Shown here: in pieces, positions 5,064 to 11,205 of the stretch
Layout of the letters: every line of letters begins with the position of its first letter
Numbering within the stretch: the first letter of the stretch is position 1
NCBI GenBank assembly: GCA_902797895.1
Contig: CADBUS010000134.1
Coordinates: forward strand, 1-11,205
DNA length: 11,205 bases
Origin: an uncultured Bacteroidia bacterium
Lineage (GTDB): Bacteria; Bacteroidota; Bacteroidia; Bacteroidales; UBA932
Reading direction: 5' to 3'
Program-made: the position numbers and the translations under genes
The notes under the pieces: generated by a model
Told to the model about the DNA's origin: nothing
Database searches by the model: none
The model's input: only the letters and a program-made list of their open reading frames with translations

Positions 5064-7169
5064 TTATCTGAACCTATAAGGTTTTTTGTGGGTTCCATCT
5101 ATCAAAAGAGGACCCTTATGGCGATACCTGCTATAGGCAGACTTGGTTGGAGCAGAGCCGTAGGTATCAACTATATCTACATCGCGGCTCACAAAATCTG
5201 CAACTGTTGGGTTTTTGCCTGCTGTCTCCATAATACGGCAGTATATCTTCCAACGGCTGAATGTATTAAAGTGAGGACGGTTATCTATCATACAACTTAT
5301 GTTCTCTGAACGATATATCCCCAAACCATATATGTAAGCACCTTCAAACAAACCTATGTTGGCACCTGCATAATCCGGCCTGTCTGCAAAAGTTTTCCAG
5401 TTAGCTCCAAAAACATTCGGAGTCTTTTCTATATCTCCATCCATCCAAGCGCGTGTGGTTTCATTAAATTCAGGTAGATAGATATTGGCGTATGTGCCCC
5501 TTCCCTGCCAGGCTCTGAAACTTCCCTCATTCTCATAAGGAAAGTTTGTAGTCTTCTCATATACATACTCATCGCCGAGTAAGCCAAAACCGTGGCCTCC
5601 AAATTCGTGCCTTAATGTATTCCAAGAATCTCCATAGCCGCTACCAACAGGGTGCCTTGCAGGTGTTTGTGCTATTGAAAGTATCGTATAACCCTCGTAA
5701 TACTGGAAATCTTTTTTATTAGCAGGATCACCATAAACTCCGGCACTCCAGATATTTGTACCGGCATATTGATTGGTGTTGATAATTATGCTTATTGGAG
5801 ACCAAGTTAGGTTTGTGCCGGTAGCCCAAGTTGAAACTCCTCTCATACCGGGCGCATTGGCTGCATAATCTATAACTGTTGCAGTATTACAGCTTATGCC
5901 GGTTGAATACCCCCCTTCCCAAGTACACTTGAACTTGGTATCAACAACAGTTGTAGGGTTATCCCATTCTGGTCCAACGCTCATACCTGCCTCATTTGAA
6001 TAGGCTGCAACCACATATACGGTAAAGTAATTTGCGTATGCCTTATATGGCTCGTATGCAAAGAGAGCACCTATAGCCTTCTCTATCTCCTGGTCAAACT
6101 GACCGCCATATTTGTAGAGCTCCTGTGTATAACCATCGCCCATATATATCAGTTTCACAGGATTAGGAGTACTTCCTAATGTAACCTTGTTGATAGTTCC
6201 GCCGGTTCCTATGTTGAACTGCTGAACCTCCTTGTCTGCCCAATAAGATTTTGTTGATGTTGTAGTAAAGGTTACTACATCACTCTCTACCCTGCCACCA
6301 TCATATCCGTCATCCGCTACCACTTTCAGATAGTAGGTAGTATTCTTGTCAAGCGGCTCCTTAAACATTGCCTTTTTATTTGTTGTCTTTGGCAGAGATG
6401 TCCAAGTGTTCTTGTCTTTAGAGAGCATTACGGTATAGTTAATCTCATCGCCATCGCCATCGGTACTTGCATTCCAAGAGATCTCCGGCATATACTCGGC
6501 AGAGCCCTTAGGAGCTATAATCACAGGCTTGGTAGGAGCTTTGTTCGGAGCAGCTGCCTTAGTTATATTTACACCAATCATCTGGTTTCCGCACTTTATT
6601 GTAAGCAGTGCCACATCACTCTTTCTTTCATTATTGGCTGCTGTTGTTACAGTAACCTTAACATTACTGCCTTTACCTTGTTTAGGATTAACATCTACAA
6701 GCCAAGTTGGCTTAGGGTTTGGCATAGTGATAGTCCAAGTTTCGTTGCTCGTAATCTCAAAAGTTGCGCTCTTACCATTCTCATAGCTGATATTAACGCT
6801 CTCTGCAGAGAGGGTTATTTCTGCAGCTGCAACTTGCAGATTTACAGAAGCGCTTTTGCCGGCGGATGTTACCGTAAGAGAACCACCGCTTGCACCTGCG
6901 CCAGCCTTTACCGTTACGGTAGCACTACCTTTTCCTGCCTTAGGAGTTACAGTATAGCCTGTTGGTGCAGTTGCAGTCCAAGACTGAGTGGTTGTAATAT
7001 TTACAGTTCCAGACTCTCCTGCTTTCAATGTAAGTGAAGAAGGAGTTACACTAACTCCACCGACCTCAGGCTTTTTAGATGGCCCGTCACCACAAGAGTA
7101 CACTGTCAATACTACTGCGGCCAACAAAAGAGCCGCGGCAGCAAAGAGTTTATTCTTCTTAGTTTTCAT
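5064..7169 (-). CDS. Secreted BACON/FnIII lipoprotein with M64-type metallopeptidase domain
   Basis: A 701-residue predicted lipoprotein. Residues 1-26 are a signal peptide with a basic N-terminus (MKTKKNK), an Ala/Leu/Val core and lipobox VYSC (Cys26). Two BACON-like Ig-fold domains follow (about 38-115 and 116-205), each with the typical S..W.....P....PK.GKG pattern, then a fibronectin-III-like domain (about 212-305). The M64 (IgA-peptidase-type) domain runs from about 315 to the end. The zinc site reads HEFGGHGFGLLGDEY (His521, Glu522, His526, Asp533). The two His are five apart, not four as in canonical HExxH. BACON domains are thought to bind mucin or carbohydrate, so a host- or diet-glycoprotein substrate is plausible but inferred. 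The start at 7169 is chosen over an open frame reaching 7256 because the signal peptide begins here. The gene is monocistronic and divergent from murI. Confidence 0.85.
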   Translation of the reverse strand: MKTKKNKLFAAAALLLAAVVLTVYSCGDGPSKKPEVGGVSVTPSSLTLKAGESGTVNITTTQSWTATAPTGYTVTPKAGKGSATVTVKAGAGASGGSLTVTSAGKSASVNLQVAAAEITLSAESVNISYENGKSATFEITSNETWTITMPNPKPTWLVDVNPKQGKGSNVKVTVTTAANNERKSDVALLTIKCGNQMIGVNITKAAAPNKAPTKPVIIAPKGSAEYMPEISWNASTDGDGDEINYTVMLSKDKNTWTSLPKTTNKKAMFKEPLDKNTTYYLKVVADDGYDGGRVESDVVTFTTTSTKSYWADKEVQQFNIGTGGTINKVTLGSTPNPVKLIYMGDGYTQELYKYGGQFDQEIEKAIGALFAYEPYKAYANYFTVYVVAAYSNEAGMSVGPEWDNPTTVVDTKFKCTWEGGYSTGISCNTATVIDYAANAPGMRGVSTWATGTNLTWSPISIIINTNQYAGTNIWSAGVYGDPANKKDFQYYEGYTILSIAQTPARHPVGSGYGDSWNTLRHEFGGHGFGLLGDEYVYEKTTNFPYENEGSFRAWQGRGTYANIYLPEFNETTRAWMDGDIEKTPNVFGANWKTFADRPDYAGANIGLFEGAYIYGLGIYRSENISCMIDNRPHFNTFSRWKIYCRIMETAGKNPTVADFVSRDVDIVDTYGSAPTKSAYSRYRHKGPLLIDGTHKKPYRFR

Positions 7170-7236
7170 ATTAAGTATTGTATTTGTTTTTCGCTTATTC
7201 GCTACTCTATTCCTTGCAGAATAGACAAAATCAATA

Positions 7237-7268
7237 CAAATATAGAAAATTAACAAATATTGAGCTAA
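7237..7268 (-). promoter_or_regulatory. Likely promoter of the M64-type peptidase gene
   Basis: On the - strand TATATTTG (7244-7237) fits the -7 consensus TAnnTTTG. Twenty bases upstream lies TTAG (7268-7265), a one-mismatch version of the -33 TTTG. The leader would be about 60 bases and AT-rich. The -33 position overlaps the -7 box of the divergent murI promoter. Confidence 0.5.
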
Positions 7269-7273
7269 CTTTG
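7266..7273 (+). promoter_or_regulatory. Likely -7 element of the murI promoter
   Basis: TAACTTTG fits TAnnTTTG. No good -33 TTG is seen 20 bases upstream. Transcription would start near 7280, about 34 bases before the ATG at 7314. That leaves only about four bases before the alternative TTG at 7284 and argues for the ATG. Confidence 0.5.
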
Positions 7274-7313
7274 GGGTACTTCTTTGGCAGATGTTAAGAA
7301 TATATTAAGGGGT

Positions 7314-8210
7314 ATGATAGGTATATTTGATAGTGGAGCCGGTGGACTTACGGTGTATGGTGAGCTGCTAAAAGCCTTGCCGGCAGAGAGTTATATATAT
7401 GTTGCCGATGGGGCGCACTGCCCTTATGGCCCAAAAACAAAGGAGTATATTATGGAGAGGAGCAGGCGCATTGCCTCTTTTTTAATTGGCAAGGGGGCGG
7501 AGGTTATTGTGGTGGCCTGCAATACCGCTACTGCTGCCGCCATTGAAACTCTTAGGCAAGAGTTTGATATTCCGATAGTTGGAATGGAGCCGGCTGTAAA
7601 ACCGGCCTCCCTCTCAACAAAGAGTGGGGTTATAGGGGTGCTTGCAACCCGAGGCACTTTCAAGGGGGAGCTGTATCTGAATACCGCAGAGAAATTTGCC
7701 CATAGCAAACAGATTAAACTTATTGAGGTTATTGGCACAGGGTTAGTGGAGGCTGTAGAGAGGGGAGCGTTAAATACTCCTGAAACTCAGCAGCTTGTAG
7801 AGAGTTATGTTTTACCTATGCTCAAGGAGAATGCAGATTGCATTGTGCTTGGTTGCACCCACTATCCTTTTCTGGAGGGAGCCATAAGAGCTACCGTAGC
7901 TGCATACACCAACAAACTCTATGATATTCAGATAATAAACCCTGCTCCTGCCGTTGCAAAGAGGGTAAAAAGTATATTGGAGGAGCTACACCTACCAAAA
8001 AAGGGGGCGGTAGCGGCTCAAAATAGAGCAGATGAGTTAAACTATCTAAACACAAAAAGCAATAATCTTATTCTTACAACCTCCTCAGATACAAGGGTTT
8101 TAAGAGAACTCGCAACTATAGTTACCTCAGAGGCCGCAGCTGCACTCAAAGAAAAGGGGGCTGATGGTATTACTATCGGGAGTGAAAATTACATATCTTT
8201 GGCGCTCTAA
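7314..8210 (+). CDS. murI: Glutamate racemase
   Basis: Converts L-glutamate to D-glutamate, the second residue of the peptidoglycan stem peptide, in the cytoplasm without a cofactor. The 298-residue protein opens with the family signature MIGIFDSGAGGLTV (Asp6, Ser7). It carries both catalytic cysteines: Cys69 in VVACNTATA and Cys181 in LGCTHYPFLE. GMEPAVKPA, a substrate-site stretch, is also present. Family members are usually 255-290 residues, so it is normal with a slightly long C-terminal half. The ATG at 7314 is chosen over the in-frame TTG at 7284 because the signature begins at this Met, AAGGGG sits just before it, and a -7 box at 7266-7273 would leave almost no leader for the TTG. It is the first gene of a probable murI-hppA-manA operon, 32 bases before hppA. 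Confidence 0.96.
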   Translation: MIGIFDSGAGGLTVYGELLKALPAESYIYVADGAHCPYGPKTKEYIMERSRRIASFLIGKGAEVIVVACNTATAAAIETLRQEFDIPIVGMEPAVKPASLSTKSGVIGVLATRGTFKGELYLNTAEKFAHSKQIKLIEVIGTGLVEAVERGALNTPETQQLVESYVLPMLKENADCIVLGCTHYPFLEGAIRATVAAYTNKLYDIQIINPAPAVAKRVKSILEELHLPKKGAVAAQNRADELNYLNTKSNNLILTTSSDTRVLRELATIVTSEAAAALKEKGADGITIGSENYISLAL

Positions 8211-8242
8211 ATCTGTATTTTTATACAAACTAATAATTATAT

Positions 8243-10486
8243 ATGGATACCAGATTACTTTTTTACTTGGTTCCTATAGCGTCTTTGATTGCACTTGGAT
8301 TTGCCTATTTCTTTTATAGGCAGATGCTTAAAGAAGATGAAGGGACACCAAAAATGAGAGAAATCGCTCTCTATGTAAGGCAAGGTGCTATGGCTTATCT
8401 TAAGCAGCAGTACAAAATTGTGGCAATAGTTTTTATTGTATTGGTACTGTTATTCTCATTTCTTGCTTATGTGTTAAAAATTCAGAATGAATGGGTGCCG
8501 GGTGCTTTCCTTACCGGTGGTTTCTTTAGCGGCCTTGCAGGTTTTATAGGTATGAGAACTGCCACATTTGCCTCAGCCAGAACAGCTAACGCTGCCAGAA
8601 AATCGCTCAACAGCGGTCTTAAAGTGGCCTTTAGAAGTGGTGCTGTAATGGGGCTTACCGTTGTTGGACTTGGGCTTTTGGACATATCTCTCTGGTATCT
8701 TGTTTTGGACTACTTTGTTAACCCTACAGATATGAGCCAGAAGCTCACCATTATAACTACCACAATGCTAACCTTTGGTATGGGTGCTTCAACTCAAGCT
8801 CTCTTTGCAAGAGTGGGTGGCGGAATATATACAAAGGCTGCCGATGTTGGGGCCGACCTGGTTGGAAAGGTTGAGGCCGGAGTGCCGGAGGATGATCCTC
8901 GCAACCCTGCTACAATAGCTGATAATGTGGGAGATAACGTGGGCGATGTTGCAGGTATGGGAGCTGACCTTTATGAGTCTTACTGCGGCAGTATTCTTGC
9001 AACCGCAGCACTTGGTGCCTCTGCTTTTGTTGGCAATACTGATATGCAACTCAAGGGAGTTTTTGCCCCTATGCTTATTGCAGCGGTGGGTGTATTCCTC
9101 TCTGTTATAGGAATTTTCCTTGTTAAGACAAAGGAGAAGGCTGGTATGAGCCAGCTGCTTAAATCGCTCAGCGTGGGTATAAACTTCTCCTCTGTGATTA
9201 TTGCTGCATTTGCTTTTGCAATACTCTATCTTCTGAAGATTGAGAACTGGATTGGAGTATCTTTCTCCGTAGTAACAGGGCTTGTGGCTGGTATTATAAT
9301 TGGCAAGACCACAGAGTTTTACACCTCTCACTCATTTAAGCCAACCCAAAAAATTGCAAAGAGTGCAGAAACCGGCCCGGCTACTGTAATTATTTCCGGC
9401 GTTGGTACAGGTATGATTTCTACTGCTATTCCTGTTTTAACTATTGGCGTAGCAATCATATTGGCATATATGTGTGCTATTGAGTTTTCTGCAGATTTGC
9501 TCTCAAAGCAGAATCTTGCACTCGGGCTATATGGAATTGGAATAGCTGCTGTGGGTATGCTTTCTACACTTGGAATTACTTTGGCTACAGATGCTTACGG
9601 CCCTATTGCAGATAACGCCGGTGGTAATGCTCAAATGAGCGGACTGGAGCCTGAGGTAAGAGAGAGAACAGATGTGCTTGATGCTCTTGGAAATACAACT
9701 GCCGCAACAGGCAAGGGATTTGCCATTGGCTCTGCAGCCCTTACCGCTTTGGCTCTGCTTGCCTCTTATATTGAGGAGGTTAAGATAGCCCTTATGAGAA
9801 TTGCAGACAAGAGCGGCTTGGAGGCAGCTATCAGAAATCTTAATACTCAGGAGCTTAAAGTAGATTCTGCATCTGAGTTGCAGAGTGCCGGCTTCTCAGA
9901 TTTTATGACCTGGTATGATGTTACCCTTATGAATCCTAAGGTTTTGGTGGGTGTATTCATTGGAGCTATGCTCGCATTCTTATTCTGCGGCCTCACGATG
10001 GGCTCTGTAGGAAGAGCTGCCCAAAAGATGGTTGAGGAGGTTAGAAGACAGTTCAAGACACGCAAGGGTATTTTGGATGGTACCGAGACTCCTGACTATG
10101 CACGTTGCGTAGAGATTTCTACTCGCAGTGCTCAGCGCGAAATGATTGGCTCATCGCTACTTGCCATTGCCGCACCTATTGTGGTAGGTATTGTACTTGG
10201 AGTTTCCGGCGTGCTCGGATTGTTGGTTGGCGGCCTTGCAAGCGGCTTTGTGCTTGCCATATTTATGGCCAACTCCGGCGGAGCGTGGGATAATGCCAAA
10301 AAGTTTGTAGAGGAGGGCAACTTTGGCGGCAAGGGCTCATACGCCCACAAGGCCACAGTTGTTGGAGATACTGTTGGAGATCCATTCAAAGATACCAGTG
10401 GCCCATCGTTGAATATACTTATCAAACTGATGAGTATGGTATCTATTGTTATGGCAGGAGTTACGGTGGCGTTCAACCTGCTATAA
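8243..10486 (+). CDS. hppA: K+-dependent membrane-bound pyrophosphatase (cation pump)
   Basis: A 747-residue integral membrane pyrophosphatase with the usual 16 or so membrane spans. It hydrolyses cytoplasmic pyrophosphate and pumps Na+ and/or H+ out. The substrate site is complete: DVGADLVGKVEAG (Asp201, Asp205, Lys209), DDPRNPATIADNVGDNVGD (217-235), the second cluster DAYGPIADNAGGN, and the C-terminal DTVGDPFKDTSGP. Ala487 in GNTTAATGKG marks the K+-dependent class; K+-independent enzymes have Lys there. Glu245 in ADLYESYCG is the semi-conserved membrane glutamate at the position found in Na+-pumping and related K+-dependent enzymes rather than the plant-type position. A dual Na+/H+ subgroup has been described from Bacteroides, so the ion cannot be fixed from motifs alone. 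The gene begins 32 bases after murI and ends 30 bases before manA, consistent with co-transcription. Confidence 0.96.
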   Translation: MDTRLLFYLVPIASLIALGFAYFFYRQMLKEDEGTPKMREIALYVRQGAMAYLKQQYKIVAIVFIVLVLLFSFLAYVLKIQNEWVPGAFLTGGFFSGLAGFIGMRTATFASARTANAARKSLNSGLKVAFRSGAVMGLTVVGLGLLDISLWYLVLDYFVNPTDMSQKLTIITTTMLTFGMGASTQALFARVGGGIYTKAADVGADLVGKVEAGVPEDDPRNPATIADNVGDNVGDVAGMGADLYESYCGSILATAALGASAFVGNTDMQLKGVFAPMLIAAVGVFLSVIGIFLVKTKEKAGMSQLLKSLSVGINFSSVIIAAFAFAILYLLKIENWIGVSFSVVTGLVAGIIIGKTTEFYTSHSFKPTQKIAKSAETGPATVIISGVGTGMISTAIPVLTIGVAIILAYMCAIEFSADLLSKQNLALGLYGIGIAAVGMLSTLGITLATDAYGPIADNAGGNAQMSGLEPEVRERTDVLDALGNTTAATGKGFAIGSAALTALALLASYIEEVKIALMRIADKSGLEAAIRNLNTQELKVDSASELQSAGFSDFMTWYDVTLMNPKVLVGVFIGAMLAFLFCGLTMGSVGRAAQKMVEEVRRQFKTRKGILDGTETPDYARCVEISTRSAQREMIGSSLLAIAAPIVVGIVLGVSGVLGLLVGGLASGFVLAIFMANSGGAWDNAKKFVEEGNFGGKGSYAHKATVVGDTVGDPFKDTSGPSLNILIKLMSMVSIVMAGVTVAFNLL

Positions 10487-10516
10487 CCGAGTAAATACCT
10501 TTATATTGCTTTGCGA

Positions 10517-11205
10517 ATGAAGCCGTTAAGGTTTGAACCAATAAGTTATGATTACCTGTGGGGGAGAGAGCTTTGGCTGCTCTCCCCTATCGCAGGTAAG
10601 GAGAGCCTTTGCAATGGCAAGCCTCTCTCTGCATACATAGCAGAGTATAAGGAGAGGCTGTTGGGCAAAAGGAGCATCAGGCTTTATGGGGAGAGATTTC
10701 CGCTACTTATAAAGGATATAAAATCGCGTCAGCAGCTCTCTGTGCAAGTGCATCCCGATGACCAAATGGCCCACACAAAAGGATTGCCGAACGGCAAAAG
10801 CGAAATGTGGTTGGTTAAGGAGGTTTGTGGAGCCGATTTGGCAAGCAGAGTGGATAAGGGGTATGAAGATGATGCAAACCAGATAATTGTAGGGCTAAAC
10901 AACCATCTAACGCTCAAGGAGTTTGAAACCATTGTGCGCCAAAGCGTAGAGAGTCCGGATGTAGAGCTTGCAGAGCAGAGATTGGAGAGCCAGCTGCGCA
11001 GCTACAAAGCGCAAAAGGGAGATTGCTTCTATATTCCTGCAGGAGTGGTGCATAGTATTGGCGCAGGGCTAAATATACTTGAAATTCAGCAGGCTTCTGA
11101 TACTACCTACAGGCTCTACGATTTTAATCGCACAGATAAAAACGGTAAAAAAAGAGAGCTTCATATAGAGGATGCGCTTTGTGCTATGGGGCAAAATGGA
11201 GAGAT
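10517..11205 (+). CDS. manA: Class I mannose-6-phosphate isomerase (3' end beyond the window)
   Basis: Interconverts fructose-6-phosphate and mannose-6-phosphate, feeding GDP-mannose and GDP-fucose synthesis or mannose use. The first 229 residues are present and the frame is open to the window edge. It begins MKPLRFEPISYDYLWGRELW, which fits the family N-terminus. The zinc ligands are visible: Gln and His in SVQVHPDD, Glu in GKSEMWLV, and His in IPAGVVHSIGAG. The Arg of the catalytic region is in TTYRLYDFNR. It resembles the short Bacillus-type enzyme of about 315-325 residues, so roughly 90 residues should lie past the window. The ATG at 10517 is 30 bases after the hppA stop; an in-frame TTG six bases earlier is less likely. 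The stretch between hppA and manA is in the same frame with no further stop after the hppA TAA. No separate promoter is evident. Confidence 0.94.
   Translation, partial: MKPLRFEPISYDYLWGRELWLLSPIAGKESLCNGKPLSAYIAEYKERLLGKRSIRLYGERFPLLIKDIKSRQQLSVQVHPDDQMAHTKGLPNGKSEMWLVKEVCGADLASRVDKGYEDDANQIIVGLNNHLTLKEFETIVRQSVESPDVELAEQRLESQLRSYKAQKGDCFYIPAGVVHSIGAGLNILEIQQASDTTYRLYDFNRTDKNGKKRELHIEDALCAMGQNGE

Noticed and set aside
7170..7256. N-terminal extension of the peptidase frame to 7256
   Set aside because: The extra 29 residues would precede a complete lipoprotein signal peptide that starts at 7169, and the proposed promoter lies within that extension.
7284..7313. TTG start at 7284 extending glutamate racemase by ten residues
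   Set aside because: The family signature starts at the Met encoded at 7314, and the likely promoter -7 box ends at 7273, leaving almost no leader for the TTG.
8789..9331. 180-codon open frame on the - strand inside hppA
   Set aside because: It lies fully antisense to the highly conserved pyrophosphatase, its Cys/His/Lys/Asn-rich translation resembles no family I know, and it has no promoter or start context. It is a shadow of hppA codon use.
10484..10519. Fusion or read-through between hppA and manA, which share a frame
   Set aside because: A TAA separates them, and each protein has its own complete N- or C-terminal family pattern. A shared frame occurs by chance one time in three.

Overview
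The window looks like a piece of a Bacteroidales (Bacteroidota) chromosome. Several genes are preceded by the Bacteroidota vegetative promoter element TAnnTTTG, and Shine-Dalgarno sequences are weak or absent. There are two lipoprotein signal peptides of Bacteroidota type, and the protein families (DUF4369-thioredoxin lipoprotein, BACON-domain M64-type peptidase, K+-dependent membrane pyrophosphatase) are typical of gut Bacteroidales. I cannot name the genus from the sequence.

Layout. (1) 1-1764: 3' part of rpoC (RNA polymerase beta'), + strand. (2) 1765-2234: a 470-base gene-free stretch with a terminator hairpin, three 22-bp tandem repeats, a 52-base direct duplication, an inverted repeat and the promoter of the next gene. 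(3) 2235-3362: TlpA-like thioredoxin lipoprotein, + strand. (4) 3363-3652: repeat block and terminator between convergent genes. (5) 3653-4795: lone AAA/ATPase_2-type ATPase, - strand, with a good promoter of its own. (6) 4796-5063: promoter of the ATPase, then a second and longer copy of the repeat block with a hairpin. (7) 5064-7169: secreted BACON/FnIII/M64-type metallopeptidase lipoprotein, - strand. (8) 7170-7313: divergent promoter region. (9) 7314-11205: murI, hppA and manA (3' truncated by the window), all + strand with gaps of about 30 bases, so probably one operon.

How the genes relate. rpoC is core transcription. murI makes D-glutamate for peptidoglycan, hppA uses pyrophosphate from biosynthesis to pump cations, and manA links fructose-6-P to mannose-6-P for sugar nucleotides. 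All three are housekeeping genes serving envelope synthesis and energy. The two lipoproteins act in or on the envelope. The ATPase has no visible partner.

The most unusual feature is not a gene. Three near-identical hairpins (arms close to GGGGGTGGCCAAAA / TTTTGGCCACCCCC) each adjoin an array of the CTGTCATTCTGAGCG...GAAGAATCTA repeat family. Read in the sense of the gene whose 3' end they follow (rpoC, the ATPase, the peptidase), all three have the same order: gene, hairpin, array. Two of them are direct repeats bracketing the ATPase gene. I see no CRISPR array, tRNA, rRNA, transposase or complete insertion sequence.
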